A stretch of DNA of 64,000 bases from an uncultured Erythrobacter sp. (GCA_947503275.1 CANNCZ010000001.1:1612001-1676000); one strand, 5' to 3'. Counted from the first letter of the stretch, positions 1-9,470 are shown. Program-made: numbers and translations. The notes: generated from the sequence alone by a model not told the origin.

Positions 1-612
1 CTTCAATCCGCCCGCATCCTTAGTATCGAGTTCACGCCGGATCGCTTCGATTGTATCCGGGTCCAGCGAGAGATCTTGCGCGGCCAAGGTGTCGACCAAA
101 TCAGGCATTGTAAAATCGACCGAAATGCCGATCATCCCCGCCGCCTTCATCGCCTCAATTGCCAGCGTCACAATCTCGCTGGCCGCTTCGATTGTGTCCG
201 CGCCGATCAGCTCCGCACCCAACTGTAAGCGTTCGCGAGCTGGGTCGAGTTGGCTGGCTTTGATCAGCACTGTATCCCCGCAATAGGCAAGCCTGAGCGG
301 GCGCACAGCCTCCTTCATACTGGTCGCCGCGATCCGCCCGATTTGTGGAGTGATATCCGAGCGCAGCGCTAATGTGCGCAGGCTGACCGGATCGACAAAG
401 CGGAACATTCTGCGGGTCTGGACGCCACCCGAATTTGCGGCCATCCTGCTCGCCAGAGACCCTTCAAATTCAAGCAGCGGCGGGCGCACCCGATCATAGC
501 CGTGGCCATCCAGCACATCGAGGCAGGCTCGCATCGCCGTAGTGATGCGCGCGGATGAAACGGGAAGGCAATCTTCGAGACCTTCGGGCAGGAGATCAGT
601 GGATTTCGTCAT
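1..612 (-). CDS. hisZ: ATP phosphoribosyltransferase regulatory subunit HisZ (3' end outside window)
   Basis: Reading the minus strand from the ATG at 612 gives 204 residues that run off the window edge, so only the N-terminal part is seen. The start reads MTKSTDLLPEGLEDCLP, followed by the class II aminoacyl-tRNA-synthetase-like fold typical of HisZ (segments RMFRFVDPVSLRTLALRSDIT and LRLAYCGDTVLIKA, here with the usual R-x-D-x-T motif). HisZ is a catalytically dead HisRS paralogue that partners short HisG in the first step of histidine synthesis. It lies downstream of serA on the same strand, a gene order known in sphingomonads. HisS itself is less likely because of the opening motif and the serA linkage. 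Confidence 0.85.
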   Translation of the reverse strand, partial: MTKSTDLLPEGLEDCLPVSSARITTAMRACLDVLDGHGYDRVRPPLLEFEGSLASRMAANSGGVQTRRMFRFVDPVSLRTLALRSDITPQIGRIAATSMKEAVRPLRLAYCGDTVLIKASQLDPARERLQLGAELIGADTIEAASEIVTLAIEAMKAAGMIGISVDFTMPDLVDTLAAQDLSLDPDTIEAIRRELDTKDAGGLK

Positions 613-728
613 GTCACCTGCGCGCTAGAAGACAAACAGTCTCACGACAACCGCCGACGCACACCACCCAAACGGTTTGCTACGCAAACCCGCAAGGGCG
701 ACTGCCAGTCGGCCTCTTAGCCCGCCCC

Positions 729-2312
729 TTAGAAAGAAAGCGCCTTCACCATCTTCACGCCTTCGACCGTTTCAGCCTCAACGACCAGCTCAGCGCCTGG
801 TGCGTCGTCGAGAGAGAGCAAAAGCACTGCTTCCCCACCCGCATCACGGCGACCAAGGTTGAACGTGCCGATATTGATCCCGTGGTTGCCCAGCAGGGTG
901 CCGATGCGGCCAATAAAGCCCGGCTTATCATCGTTCACAACATAGAGCATGTGACCATCCAGATCCGCTTCGATGCCGATGCCGAAAATCTCAACAAGAC
1001 GCGGGGCGTCTTTGCCAAACAGCGTGCCAGCGACCGAACGCGTGCCTTGATCGGTTTCAACCGAAACGCGGATCAAAGTGTTGAAGGCACCTTCACGGGC
1101 CTGGCGGATTTCGCTGACCTCAAGGCCGCGCTCTTTGGCCAGATAGGGCGCGTTGACCATGTTCACCGTGTCGGAATAACGGCGCATAAAGCCCGCCAGA
1201 ACCGCGCCGGTAATCGGCTTGCCATTGAGTTCGGACGCCGCCCCTTCGCGCTCAATGCTGATCTTGGTGAGGTTGCCGTGGGCGAGCTGACCAACGAGGC
1301 TACCGAGCTTCTCAGCCAACGCCATATAAGGCTTAAGCTTGGGCGCTTCTTCCGCGCTCAGCGAAGGCATGTTGAGCGCGTTGGTCACGCCGCCATTCAC
1401 GAGGTAGTCGGCCATTTGCTCAGCCACTTGCAGCGCAACATTGACCTGCGCTTCGGTGGTCGAAGCGCCGAGGTGCGGCGTGCAGATGAAGTTGGGCGCG
1501 CCAAACAGCGGGTTTTCTTTGGCAGGTTCCTGCGCAAACACGTCCAAAGCGGCGCCCGCAACTTGGCCGCTTTCGAGGCAGTCTTTGAGAGCAGCTTCGT
1601 CAATCAAACCGCCGCGTGCGCAGTTTACAATGCGGATGCCTGGCTTGGCGTTCTCCAGCCGCTCACGTGAGAGGATGTTACGGGTTTCGTCAGTCAGCGG
1701 GGTATGAAGCGACACAAAGTCAGCGCGGCTAAGCAGCGTGTCCAAGTCCACTTTTTCAACGCCCATTTCAACGGCGCGATCTTCGGTCAGGAAGGGATCG
1801 TAAGCGATGACCTTCATCTTCAGACCCTGCGCGCGGCTCGCGAAGATCGAACCGATATTGCCTGCTCCGATCAGGCCTACGGTTTTGCCTGTGACTTCAA
1901 CGCCCATAAAGTCCTTCTTGGGCCATTCACCATTTTGCGTGCGCTTGTCCGCTGCCGGGATCATCCGGGCGACCGCCATGATCATGGCGATGGCGTGCTC
2001 AGCCGTGGTGATCGAGTTGCCGAACGGGGTGTTCATCACGACCACGCCTTTGCCGCTCGCATAGGGAATATCGACATTGTCAACGCCGATCCCTGCGCGG
2101 CCAATCACTCGCAAATTCGTCGCTGCGTCCAAAATAGCAGGCGTCACTGTGGTCGAACTGCGGATCGCAAGGCCGTGATAGTCGCCGATGCGCGCGGCGA
2201 GCTCTTCGGGGCTTTCGCCGGTGATCACATCGACATCACATCCGCGCTCTTCAAAAATGCGCGCTGCATTGGGGTCCATCTTATCGGAGATAAGTACACG
2301 TGGTTTGGTCAT
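729..2312 (-). CDS. serA: D-3-phosphoglycerate dehydrogenase
   Basis: This 527-residue protein oxidises 3-phosphoglycerate to 3-phosphohydroxypyruvate, the first step of serine synthesis. The NAD-binding glycine motif GLIGAGNIGS is near residue 147. The dehydrogenase signature ending in NCARGGLIDE is near 230, and the catalytic His lies in the CTPHLGAST segment. An intervening (ASB) domain and a C-terminal ACT domain (from about 455, YVVNDDKPGFIGRIG) make it the long type 1 form, which is usually regulated by serine. The start has a GAGGAA ribosome site about 5 bases upstream. It is transcribed after serC, with a 94-base gap that contains a strong hairpin. Confidence 0.96.
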   Translation of the reverse strand: MTKPRVLISDKMDPNAARIFEERGCDVDVITGESPEELAARIGDYHGLAIRSSTTVTPAILDAATNLRVIGRAGIGVDNVDIPYASGKGVVVMNTPFGNSITTAEHAIAMIMAVARMIPAADKRTQNGEWPKKDFMGVEVTGKTVGLIGAGNIGSIFASRAQGLKMKVIAYDPFLTEDRAVEMGVEKVDLDTLLSRADFVSLHTPLTDETRNILSRERLENAKPGIRIVNCARGGLIDEAALKDCLESGQVAGAALDVFAQEPAKENPLFGAPNFICTPHLGASTTEAQVNVALQVAEQMADYLVNGGVTNALNMPSLSAEEAPKLKPYMALAEKLGSLVGQLAHGNLTKISIEREGAASELNGKPITGAVLAGFMRRYSDTVNMVNAPYLAKERGLEVSEIRQAREGAFNTLIRVSVETDQGTRSVAGTLFGKDAPRLVEIFGIGIEADLDGHMLYVVNDDKPGFIGRIGTLLGNHGINIGTFNLGRRDAGGEAVLLLSLDDAPGAELVVEAETVEGVKMVKALSF

Positions 2313-2371
2313 GGTTATTCCTCTGACAGGCGCGGAATTTCACCGGCCCGGAAGTTCATATTGGGGAGAAG

Positions 2372-2399
2372 CGGCGGCTCCAAGCTGAGGGAGCCGCCG
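2372..2399 (-). terminator. GC-rich hairpin between serC and serA (attenuator-like)
   Basis: A perfect 10-bp inverted repeat (2372-2381 with 2390-2399, 8-base loop) lies in the 94-base gap after serC. In the minus-strand direction it is followed by ATTCTCCCC, not a T-run, so it does not look like a classic intrinsic terminator. It could partially attenuate read-through into serA or stabilise the serC message. Confidence 0.45.
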
Positions 2400-2406
2400 T
2401 AGGAAA

Positions 2407-3585
2407 TCAGCCGTTCTTGACGGTCTCGTATGCCCACTCGATCCATGGCAGCAGACGCTCTAGGTCTTCTGCTTCGAGTGTGCCGCCACACCAAATGCGC
2501 AGCGAAGGCGGGGCATCGCGATAGCCGTTGAAGTCATAACCGACATTGCGTTCTTCGAGCAGCTTAACGATTGTCTTCGGCACGGCGGCCTGATCTTCGG
2601 CAGAGAGGCTGTCATACCACTCACCCTGGAAGACGAAGCACACGCCAGTGTTGGTACGCTTGGCCGGATCATCGACCATATTGCGCAGCCACGGCTTTGC
2701 CTCGACCCAATTCTTCACGATGTCCGCATTGCGGTTCGCGCGGTCGAACATGGCCTGACGCCCGCCGATGGACTTTGCCCATTCGAGCGCTGCGATGTAA
2801 TCTTCGGTGGCCAGCAGCGAAGGCGTGTTGATTGTCGCGCCTTCAAAGATGCCCTTATTGATCTTGTCGCCTTTTTTGATGCGGAAAAGCTTAGGCAGCG
2901 GCCATTCTGGATCGTAGCTTTCGATCCGCTCCACCGCTTTGGGGGAGAGGATCAGCATGCCATGCTGAGCTTCTGAGCCCATCACTTTTTGCCAGCTGAA
3001 CGTCGTTGCATCCAGCTTTGCCCAGTCCATCTCCATCGCGAAGATGGCGGATGTCGCATCGTTGATGGTGATCCCTTCGCGGCCCTCTTCGAGCCAGTCG
3101 GTGTCTGGGATCATCGCGCCTGATGTCGTGCCGTTCCAAGTGAACACGACGTCATTGCGCTGCGGGATGGTGGAAAGATCGGGGATCTCACCATAATCGG
3201 CAGAAAGCGTTTGCAGGTTCGGCAATTTGAGCTGCTTCACCGCATCCTGAATCCACACATTGCCAAAGCTCTCCCACGCAGCAACCGTTGCCGGGCGCGA
3301 GGGATCGAGCATGGTCCACATGGCGGCTTCGAGAGCGCCCGTGTCCGAAGCTGGCATAATGCCGACGAGGTAGTCGTCTGGCACGCCGAGCAGCTCACGC
3401 GTTAGGTCAATCGCATATTTCAGGCGACCTTTGGCCAGCGCAGAACGGTGCGAACGCCCGAGCGAATCAGTTTTCAATTTTTCGAGGGACCATCCGGGAA
3501 ACTTTACAGTCGGACCGGATGAAAATTGGGGGCGCTCAGGTTTAAGCGGCGGCTCATGTGAAAGCCCACGTGCGTATTCAGTCAT
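2407..3585 (-). CDS. serC: Phosphoserine aminotransferase
   Basis: This protein transfers the amino group of glutamate to 3-phosphohydroxypyruvate, the second step of serine synthesis; it uses pyridoxal phosphate. The reading frame extends upstream to 3669, but the ATG at 3585 is preferred: it has AAGGAGAG about 7 bases upstream and gives the expected length (392 residues, starting MTEYARG). The PLP lysine is in the segment TFSWQKVMGSEAQHG. The sequence resembles the alphaproteobacterial SerC branch (about 370-390 residues) more than the E. coli form. It is the first gene of a serC-serA unit and is divergent from the glycosyltransferase gene. Confidence 0.94.
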   Translation of the reverse strand: MTEYARGLSHEPPLKPERPQFSSGPTVKFPGWSLEKLKTDSLGRSHRSALAKGRLKYAIDLTRELLGVPDDYLVGIMPASDTGALEAAMWTMLDPSRPATVAAWESFGNVWIQDAVKQLKLPNLQTLSADYGEIPDLSTIPQRNDVVFTWNGTTSGAMIPDTDWLEEGREGITINDATSAIFAMEMDWAKLDATTFSWQKVMGSEAQHGMLILSPKAVERIESYDPEWPLPKLFRIKKGDKINKGIFEGATINTPSLLATEDYIAALEWAKSIGGRQAMFDRANRNADIVKNWVEAKPWLRNMVDDPAKRTNTGVCFVFQGEWYDSLSAEDQAAVPKTIVKLLEERNVGYDFNGYRDAPPSLRIWCGGTLEAEDLERLLPWIEWAYETVKNG

Positions 3586-3735
3586 GTATTCTCTCCTTAC
3601 AGAGAGCTCGCGCGGCGTTGGGACCGCGTGGCCCGGAGCCGCGTTTAGTGAGAGACCGTAACAAGTCAATGAAGATTAATACGGTTTCGGTGGAGTGTGG
3701 TATCTCATCGACGATTCCCGTAGAGGGTGCAGCCA

Positions 3736-4944
3736 ATGCAAATGTCCGATCTCCGCATTGCCCTGTTTAGTGGCAATTACAACTACACCCGTGATGGCGC
3801 GAATCAGGCGCTCAATCGCCTTGTTGCCTCTCTCTTGGGCAAGGGCGCGAATGTGCGCGTCTATTCTCCAACCGTCGAAGAGCCCGCCTTTGAACCGACC
3901 GGCGATCTGATCGGCACACCCTCTATCGGCATGCCATTTGGACGCGGTGAGTATCGCATTCCAACCGGATTGGGTCGTAAAGTGCGCCGCGACTTGGACA
4001 AGTTTCAGCCCAATATCGTGCATGTGTCATCACCCGACCCATCGGGCCATGCCGCTTTGCGGTGGGCGCAGGATCACGATGTTCCGGTGCTCGCATCTGT
4101 GCACACTCGGTTTGAGACCTATCCGCGCTATTACAATATGGCATTCTTGGAACCGCTGCTTATCCGAATGCTCAAACGGTTCTACAATCGCTGTGATGCG
4201 CTAGTCGCGCCGTCGCAATCGATGATTGATGAGCTGCTGGCGATGGAGATGCATGACGATATCAGCCTGTGGACGCGCGGGGTGGATCGCACGATCTTCT
4301 CTTCGCAAAAGCGCGATATGGAATGGCGGCGATCACTCGGTCTTGCGGATGATGATGTCGCGATCGTATTTCTTGGCCGACTGGTGATGGAAAAAGGGCT
4401 GGACGTGTTCGCAGAGAGCATCGTTCAACTGCGCAAGCGGCAAGTTCCCCACAAAGTGCTGGTAATCGGCGATGGTCCCGCGCGCAGCTGGTTCGAGGAC
4501 GCCCTACCCGGCGGTATATTCGCAGGCTTCAAAACAGGCGTTGATCTGGGACAGGCACTGGCCAGCGGCGATGTCTTCTTCAACCCCAGCATCACTGAAA
4601 CTTTCGGCAATGTGACATTGGAAGCGATGGCGAGCGGATTGCCCGTGGTCGCTGCCGGCGCCACAGGCGCATCAAGCCTCGTGAATGAAGGCGTCACCGG
4701 GCGGCTCGTCCCACTAATCGGGAAAAAGGGATGTGAGACACCGGATAGCGAAGGTCTGGCCGAGGCCATCGCGCCCTATTGCACCGATCCCGCTCTGCGC
4801 TCGGCACATGGCAAGGCCGGCGAGACGCGCAGCTTGGAGTACAGCTGGGAAGCGATCAATCAGGTGGTCGCCGACACTTATGTGCGCTTGATCGAAGACC
4901 GCCGCGCGCTGCAAGAGGCAGACGCAGCGGAAGCTTCGACTTAG
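3736..4944 (+). CDS. GT4-family glycosyltransferase
   Basis: This 402-residue GT-B glycosyltransferase has an N-terminal Rossmann domain starting RIALFSGNYNYTRDG. Its C-terminal GT4 donor-binding domain includes IVFLGRLVMEKGLDVF and the EX7E-type motif ITETFGNVTLEAMASGLPVVA. It resembles mannosyl- or sulfoquinovosyl-transferase-like enzymes that build glycolipids, but the acceptor cannot be read from the sequence. GTG 3727, ATG 3736 and ATG 3742 are all in frame. ATG 3736 sits best behind GAGGGTG, though 3742 (MSDLRIAL) is also reasonable. It shares a divergent promoter region with serC. Confidence 0.85.
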   Translation: MQMSDLRIALFSGNYNYTRDGANQALNRLVASLLGKGANVRVYSPTVEEPAFEPTGDLIGTPSIGMPFGRGEYRIPTGLGRKVRRDLDKFQPNIVHVSSPDPSGHAALRWAQDHDVPVLASVHTRFETYPRYYNMAFLEPLLIRMLKRFYNRCDALVAPSQSMIDELLAMEMHDDISLWTRGVDRTIFSSQKRDMEWRRSLGLADDDVAIVFLGRLVMEKGLDVFAESIVQLRKRQVPHKVLVIGDGPARSWFEDALPGGIFAGFKTGVDLGQALASGDVFFNPSITETFGNVTLEAMASGLPVVAAGATGASSLVNEGVTGRLVPLIGKKGCETPDSEGLAEAIAPYCTDPALRSAHGKAGETRSLEYSWEAINQVVADTYVRLIEDRRALQEADAAEAST

Positions 4945-4948
4945 GCTA

Positions 4949-5392
4949 TCACTTCAAAACTCCTGCCCGCTTCATCCGGCTAGCGTAGAAGAACAACCCG
5001 AGCGTGATCACCCATATCGCGGCGGCGAACAGGTCATTGCCGATGGTCTGCAAAGCTTCAGGTATGTCGGCGAACAACCGCTGATAAACAGTGACACCGA
5101 TCAATCCCACAATCGAGATCCCAAACGCAGTGACCGCGTGCTTGGTACGAAGCAACAACAAGGCTGATCCGACAAAACAGCCCCATACGCCAAGCGCCCA
5201 AAACGCACTCGCCCATGCAGGAAAGCTGCTGAAATAGGCGATTTGATCGGACGGCAGCCCGGCCGATTCCAGCATCCCGAGCTTTGTGGCCGAATAGCTG
5301 ATCGCACCGCCGGAATTCCACAGCAGACTGACGATACCGACGACCCACAAATGCCACGGCGTCTTAGGGCCCTTACCCAGAATGGTGTTCAT
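4949..5392 (-). CDS. Conserved membrane protein, four predicted TM helices
   Basis: The ATG at 5392 follows a GGGAGGGA ribosome site, giving 147 residues. Four hydrophobic stretches can be seen, roughly residues 14-35, 50-75, 80-100 and 115-135, and the C-terminus is basic (ASRMKRAG). I do not recognise a named family beyond small alphaproteobacterial membrane proteins. It lies 145 bases downstream of the padR gene on the same strand, so it is the probable target of that regulator. Its stop is 4 bases from the end of the convergent glycosyltransferase gene. Confidence 0.75.
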   Translation of the reverse strand: MNTILGKGPKTPWHLWVVGIVSLLWNSGGAISYSATKLGMLESAGLPSDQIAYFSSFPAWASAFWALGVWGCFVGSALLLLRTKHAVTAFGISIVGLIGVTVYQRLFADIPEALQTIGNDLFAAAIWVITLGLFFYASRMKRAGVLK

Positions 5393-5537
5393 ATGCGTCC
5401 CTCCCTGGAACAGTGCGACCCGTTCGTGGGGAGCGAGTATGACCCAATAGGCGAGGATCACAAGTTTGTCGGATCTTATCAACGGTTGGCGCAGCATAGA
5501 GGGCGGACGGATGTCCGACCCGCGCGCAGCAAAAACC

Positions 5538-6167
5538 TTACAATCGCTCAATCCGCTTTGCGACCTCGTCAATAATATCGACGATCTCGTCCATAACGTC
5601 CTTGTCGAGCTTGCCAGAGCGAGCACGGTTTTTCAGGACATTGGCGAGGTTGCCCATTGCGCGAAACAGGTCGGGTGAGCGGACTTTCTCAGCGCGTTCA
5701 CCATGCGCGCCCAGTCGATCCATCAAGGCGTCAACTTCGCTCTTGCGCTCATCCAATTCGACGGTGCCATCGGCGGTCACTTTGAAGGGTTTCTTCGCAT
5801 CCTTCGACTTCGCCTCGGTAATTTTGCCTTCGTCGGCGAGCATTTGCAGCGTCGGGTAAACCGCACCCGGGCTTGGCGCGTAGCTGCCACCGGTCATGTC
5901 CTCGATCGCCTTGATCAGCTCATATCCGTGGCGTTCCTCCACCGCGATCAGAGCCAGCAACGCCAGCCGCAATTCGCCTGCGCCAAACATGCGTCCCCGG
6001 CGTTTGCGCCGACCGCCCGGACCGCGCATTCCGCTTCCGTCGCCGTCGTTCCACTCGCTCCAATCCCCACCCCAATTGCCAGAGGCTGCCATCATCGCGA
6101 TCATCGGGCCCATCTTGTCCCAGCCGCCGCTCATGCGAGAATATCTGCGTCCTTTGTTCCAAGTCAT
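5538..6167 (-). CDS. PadR-family transcriptional regulator
   Basis: This 209-residue protein has a glycine- and arginine-rich N-terminus (to about residue 60), then the PadR winged helix (ELRLALLALIAVEERHGYELIKAIEDMTGGSYAPSPGAVYPTLQML is spread over about 65-110) and a helical C-terminal dimerisation tail. PadR proteins usually repress their own operon and a neighbouring membrane protein or transporter, which fits the gene just downstream. The start follows AGGAGACAGGCA. Upstream, around 6213-6232, the AT-rich near-palindrome GATATATC-atagatag is a candidate operator; this is only a visual match. Confidence 0.88.
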   Translation of the reverse strand: MTWNKGRRYSRMSGGWDKMGPMIAMMAASGNWGGDWSEWNDGDGSGMRGPGGRRKRRGRMFGAGELRLALLALIAVEERHGYELIKAIEDMTGGSYAPSPGAVYPTLQMLADEGKITEAKSKDAKKPFKVTADGTVELDERKSEVDALMDRLGAHGERAEKVRSPDLFRAMGNLANVLKNRARSGKLDKDVMDEIVDIIDEVAKRIERL

Positions 6168-6294
6168 TGCCTGTCTCCTGTTTCGTGTCTTGAGTGCTTT
6201 CGTTAGGTCAAAGATATATCATAGATAGCTCAATACAAGTGCCAGGTCGGATGGCGATGACATTTTCCGACGAAGTGCTTACTGCGCCAGATCA

Positions 6295-7644
6295 ATGGCT
6301 GATTTGTTTGGAGATGATGCGCCTGCCCGTGATGCGGCAGAGGTTCCGCGTGAAGACGCGCCGTTGGCCGATCGCCTACGCCCGCGCGCGCTCGATGAGG
6401 TCATCGGGCAAGAGCACCTAACCGGACCGACCGGCGCCATCGGGCGAATGGTGACTGCGGGCAAGCTTGCGAGCATGATCCTGTGGGGTCCCCCCGGCAC
6501 TGGCAAAACCAGCATCGCGCGATTGCTCGCTGATGCAGTGGGCATTCGGTTCGTCTCGATCAGCGCGGTGTTTTCGGGGGTGGCGGACCTCAAGAAAGCC
6601 TTTGCCGATGCGGATAAGATGGCGAGCGCTGGCAAGAAGACGCTGCTTTTCGTGGACGAAGTCCACCGATTTAACCGCGCGCAGCAGGACGGATTTTTGC
6701 CGTTTGTCGAGCGCGGCACGGTCACATTGGTCGGCGCGACGACGGAGAATCCCAGCTTTGCGCTAAACGCCGCTTTGCTTAGCCGCGCGCAGGTCCTGAT
6801 CCTCGAGAGGCTAAGTGGCGAGGCGCTTGGCGCATTGCTAGCGCGCGCAGAGGCTCTCGAAGGCCCCCTCCCCCTTACGTCCGATGCACGCGCGGCACTA
6901 GTCGCAAGCGCCGATGGCGATGGGCGGTTTTTGCTGGGTCAGGCAGAGACACTGTATAATGCGAACCTGCCCGACCCCCTCGACCCGGCGGCGCTCGGTG
7001 CGTTCCTGCAACGCCGCGTGGCGGTCTATGACAAGGATCGCGACGGGCACTACAATTTGATCAGCGCGCTGCACAAATCCCTGCGCGGTTCCGATCCTCA
7101 GGCATCGCTTTACTATCTCGCGCGGATGCTGACCGCTGGCGAAGAGCCGCTTTATGTCCTGCGCCGGTTGGTGCGGTTTGCGAGTGAGGATATTGGCCTA
7201 GCTGACCCCAATGCACTGGTGCAGACGCTCGCGGCCAAGGATGCTTACCAGTTCCTCGGCAGTCCCGAGGGCGAACTCGCGATTGTGCAGGCGTGCCTTT
7301 ATTGCGCGACTGCTCCCAAATCGAACGCCGCCTATGCGGCACAAAAGTCCGCTTTCAAATCCGCTCGTGAGACGGGCAGCCTGATGCCGCCCGCCAACAT
7401 CCTCAACGCACCGACAAAACTGATGAAGGATATCGGATATGGCGAAGGCTACGCGTATGATCACAATTCCGATGAGGGGTTTTCGGGCGACAATTATTGG
7501 CCTGAAGACATGGAACCAGCGCGATTTTACGAGCCGGTAGAGCGCGGCTTTGAACGCAAAGTGCGCGAGCGGATGGAATATTGGGATCGGCTACGGGGTG
7601 AGAAAAACGCGCCCTCAAGTTGCGAAGCGGTAGGGCCGAAATGA
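6295..7644 (+). CDS. rarA: Replication-associated recombination protein A (AAA+ ATPase)
   Basis: RarA/MgsA acts at stalled replication forks. The 449-residue protein has Walker A GPPGTGKT at residues 65-72, Walker B LLFVDEVH ending at 124, a sensor-type segment GATTENPSF, and the C-terminal clamp-loader-like oligomerisation domain (SASE-type segment RFASEDIGLADPNAL, then FKSARETGSLMPP). Length and domain order match the family. The last bases overlap the next gene (ATGA), indicating translational coupling. Confidence 0.95.
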   Translation: MADLFGDDAPARDAAEVPREDAPLADRLRPRALDEVIGQEHLTGPTGAIGRMVTAGKLASMILWGPPGTGKTSIARLLADAVGIRFVSISAVFSGVADLKKAFADADKMASAGKKTLLFVDEVHRFNRAQQDGFLPFVERGTVTLVGATTENPSFALNAALLSRAQVLILERLSGEALGALLARAEALEGPLPLTSDARAALVASADGDGRFLLGQAETLYNANLPDPLDPAALGAFLQRRVAVYDKDRDGHYNLISALHKSLRGSDPQASLYYLARMLTAGEEPLYVLRRLVRFASEDIGLADPNALVQTLAAKDAYQFLGSPEGELAIVQACLYCATAPKSNAAYAAQKSAFKSARETGSLMPPANILNAPTKLMKDIGYGEGYAYDHNSDEGFSGDNYWPEDMEPARFYEPVERGFERKVRERMEYWDRLRGEKNAPSSCEAVGPK

Positions 7645-8546
7645 CGCGGGAATTTGACCATTTTCTCGCCATCGATTGGTCGGGAGCCAAGGGGGAACGG
7701 CATAAGGGCATCGCGCTTGCGATTGCAGAGACTGCCGGCGGCGCACCCGTTCTGGTCGAGCCACCACCGCGCGGCTGGTCACGAACCGAGGTTTTGGGAC
7801 TACTGCGCGATGATCTGCCCGCGAACACTTTGGTCGGCGTCGATCTCGGTATCAGCCTGCCTTTCAACGATTGCGGAGCGTTCTTTCCGGGCTGGGATCG
7901 CTCGCCGACCCATGCCAAGAAATTGTGGGCCTTGATCGATGAAATCTGCACCGATGACCCGCATTTGGGCGCGCACAGCTTCCTCGAACACCCTGACGCC
8001 TCGCGCTATTTCCGCCACTCAAAAGCACATGAGGGGGAACACTTTCACCTCCCCGATGCGATCACCAAAGAGGGTCGCTTTCGCGAGGCAGAGATAGCCC
8101 AACGCCGCCAGAAATGCCGCCCGGTGAGCAACTTCAACCTCGTCGGCGCGGCACAGGTGGGCAAAAGCTCGCTGACCGGCATGCGCATGCTCCACCAATT
8201 GCGTGGCTCACTGCCGGTATGGCCGATGGACCCAGTGCCTGATCGGCGCAGCGTCTCAGGTGGCTCTCTATTGGTCGAAATTTACACTGGCCTCGCGTCC
8301 AAAGAGGCCGCCACATTGAGCGGATCGCGGACCAAATTGCTGACCTATGGCGACCTTAATGTCGCGCTCGAGGCCATCGGTAGCCCGCCGTTGCGCGACT
8401 ATGGCGAGGTGGATGATCATTCATCCGACGCACTGCTCACGGCGGCATGGCTACGCAAAGCGGCCAGTGAGCCCAAACGGTGGAACCCGCGATTTTTGAC
8501 TGCGGAAATTGCGTGGACCGAAGGGTGGACGTTCGGAGGTTTCTAG
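7641..8546 (+). CDS. Hypothetical protein, DUF429-like (RNase H-like fold suspected)
   Basis: The ATG at 7641 overlaps the rarA stop by 4 bases; an upstream in-frame GTG inside rarA is less likely. The 301-residue product opens with FLAIDWSGAKG and later has VGVDLGISLPF and a DDHSSDALLTAAWL segment. This acidic-residue pattern recalls DUF429 and other RNase H-like proteins. Conserved alphaproteobacterial homologues often sit next to DNA-metabolism genes. The reaction is unknown; the coupling to rarA is the only functional hint. Confidence 0.75.
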   Translation: MTREFDHFLAIDWSGAKGERHKGIALAIAETAGGAPVLVEPPPRGWSRTEVLGLLRDDLPANTLVGVDLGISLPFNDCGAFFPGWDRSPTHAKKLWALIDEICTDDPHLGAHSFLEHPDASRYFRHSKAHEGEHFHLPDAITKEGRFREAEIAQRRQKCRPVSNFNLVGAAQVGKSSLTGMRMLHQLRGSLPVWPMDPVPDRRSVSGGSLLVEIYTGLASKEAATLSGSRTKLLTYGDLNVALEAIGSPPLRDYGEVDDHSSDALLTAAWLRKAASEPKRWNPRFLTAEIAWTEGWTFGGF

Positions 8547-8561
8547 CCCTTGCAAAGGCCC

Positions 8562-8972
8562 TCACCGATACAGACTGTCTCGGCGTTCTTTCTTATAACC
8601 CGTCGCGCGTAGATCCTCGAGCATTGCCTCGCGTTTGCGGCCCGCTTCGGTGTTGACCTGACGTGGTGGCTGCGCCTGCGGAGGTGCAACGGGATGGGTC
8701 GGAGCAGGCTGCGTCAATTGCGAGATCGTCTGCATGTTCTGTTCGCGCACAATTCCGGGGATCAGCACCAAATCAATCAGCAGCCATGGAATCAGCACCA
8801 GCCAACCAACCACGCTGATCAAGAGCGCGACCTGCGCCAGAGCCGACTTTGTCCGGCCAGAATAGAACCGATGCGCACCAAAGGATCCAAGGAAAAACCA
8901 CAGCAAGTAAGCAACGCCAACCGATTTCCGGTTCGCCTCAAACACCATTTGCTTTTGTAAATCGTCGCTCAT
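8562..8972 (-). CDS. TM2 domain-containing membrane protein
   Basis: The ATG at 8972 follows AAGGGGTGGTG and gives 136 residues. The TM2 module is clear: a first helix LLWFFLGSFGAHRFYSG and a second helix VVGWLVLIPWLLIDLVLIPG (about residues 20-75). After it comes a proline-rich linker and a basic C-terminal tail. TM2 proteins are small inner-membrane proteins without an agreed biochemical role. It is convergent with the DUF429-like gene (15-base gap). Confidence 0.85.
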   Translation of the reverse strand: MSDDLQKQMVFEANRKSVGVAYLLWFFLGSFGAHRFYSGRTKSALAQVALLISVVGWLVLIPWLLIDLVLIPGIVREQNMQTISQLTQPAPTHPVAPPQAQPPRQVNTEAGRKREAMLEDLRATGYKKERRDSLYR

Positions 8973-9191
8973 CACCACCCCTTTTGTATCTTCCAAGATG
9001 TATCTTTGTTGCGCGCAAGACAAGGGCCAATATCAACCAAATTGGCAACCAATCGACCAAGTGCCAACTGTGCTCGGCAAATTGGGGCGCGTGCAAGTCT
9101 GTCAGTCACGGACAAACATGCATCTTGCATCTGGACATATCTGCGCCGCCCCGCTAATCGCGCGCTTCGCGTCACTGACGCGAGGCAATGG

Positions 9192-9267
9192 GCCGGCTTA
9201 GCTCAGTTGGTAGAGCAGTTGATTTGTAATCATCAGGCCGCGCGTTCGAATCGTGCAGCCGGCACCA
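9192..9267 (+). tRNA. tRNA-Thr (anticodon TGT)
   Basis: This is a complete 76-base cloverleaf with encoded CCA. The acceptor arms are GCCGGCT (9192-9198) and AGCCGGC (9257-9263), the D stem is GCTC/GAGC, the anticodon TGT is at 9225-9227 in the loop TTTGTAA, and the T arm has TTCGAAT. The anticodon stem (9218-9222 with 9230-9234) has one T-T mismatch at position 28:42; the T stem has one G-T wobble. It marks the left edge of the accessory DNA. Confidence 0.97.
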
Positions 9268-9470
9268 TTTCTGTTGGATGTCACAAGTGTTTGGACTAAA
9301 TCCAAGAAGCTTGGACAAAGAGCCCAACTCGCATCCTAGCAGGCTATAGTGCATGAGGCGTCATTTTTTGTGCTCCGCCCCCCGCGCTTCCGAAGCGCAG
9401 GCATTGATAGCAGAAAGCTGGTATGAACTAATAATGCATATCGCGGCTCACTGGCATCAATCAGCTTGTT

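Noticed and set aside
555..1670. Long open frame opposite serA
   Set aside because: It is antisense to the conserved dehydrogenase coding sequence and its translation has no recognisable domain or ribosome site; a codon-bias shadow.
3676..4023. Open frame antisense to the glycosyltransferase start
   Set aside because: It overlaps a clear GT4 gene on the other strand and has no family-like features.
9192..9267. tRNA-Thr as the attachment site of the 9.3-20.5 kb island
   Set aside because: No second copy of its 3' end was found in the window, whereas a tRNA-Leu end sits next to the integrase.
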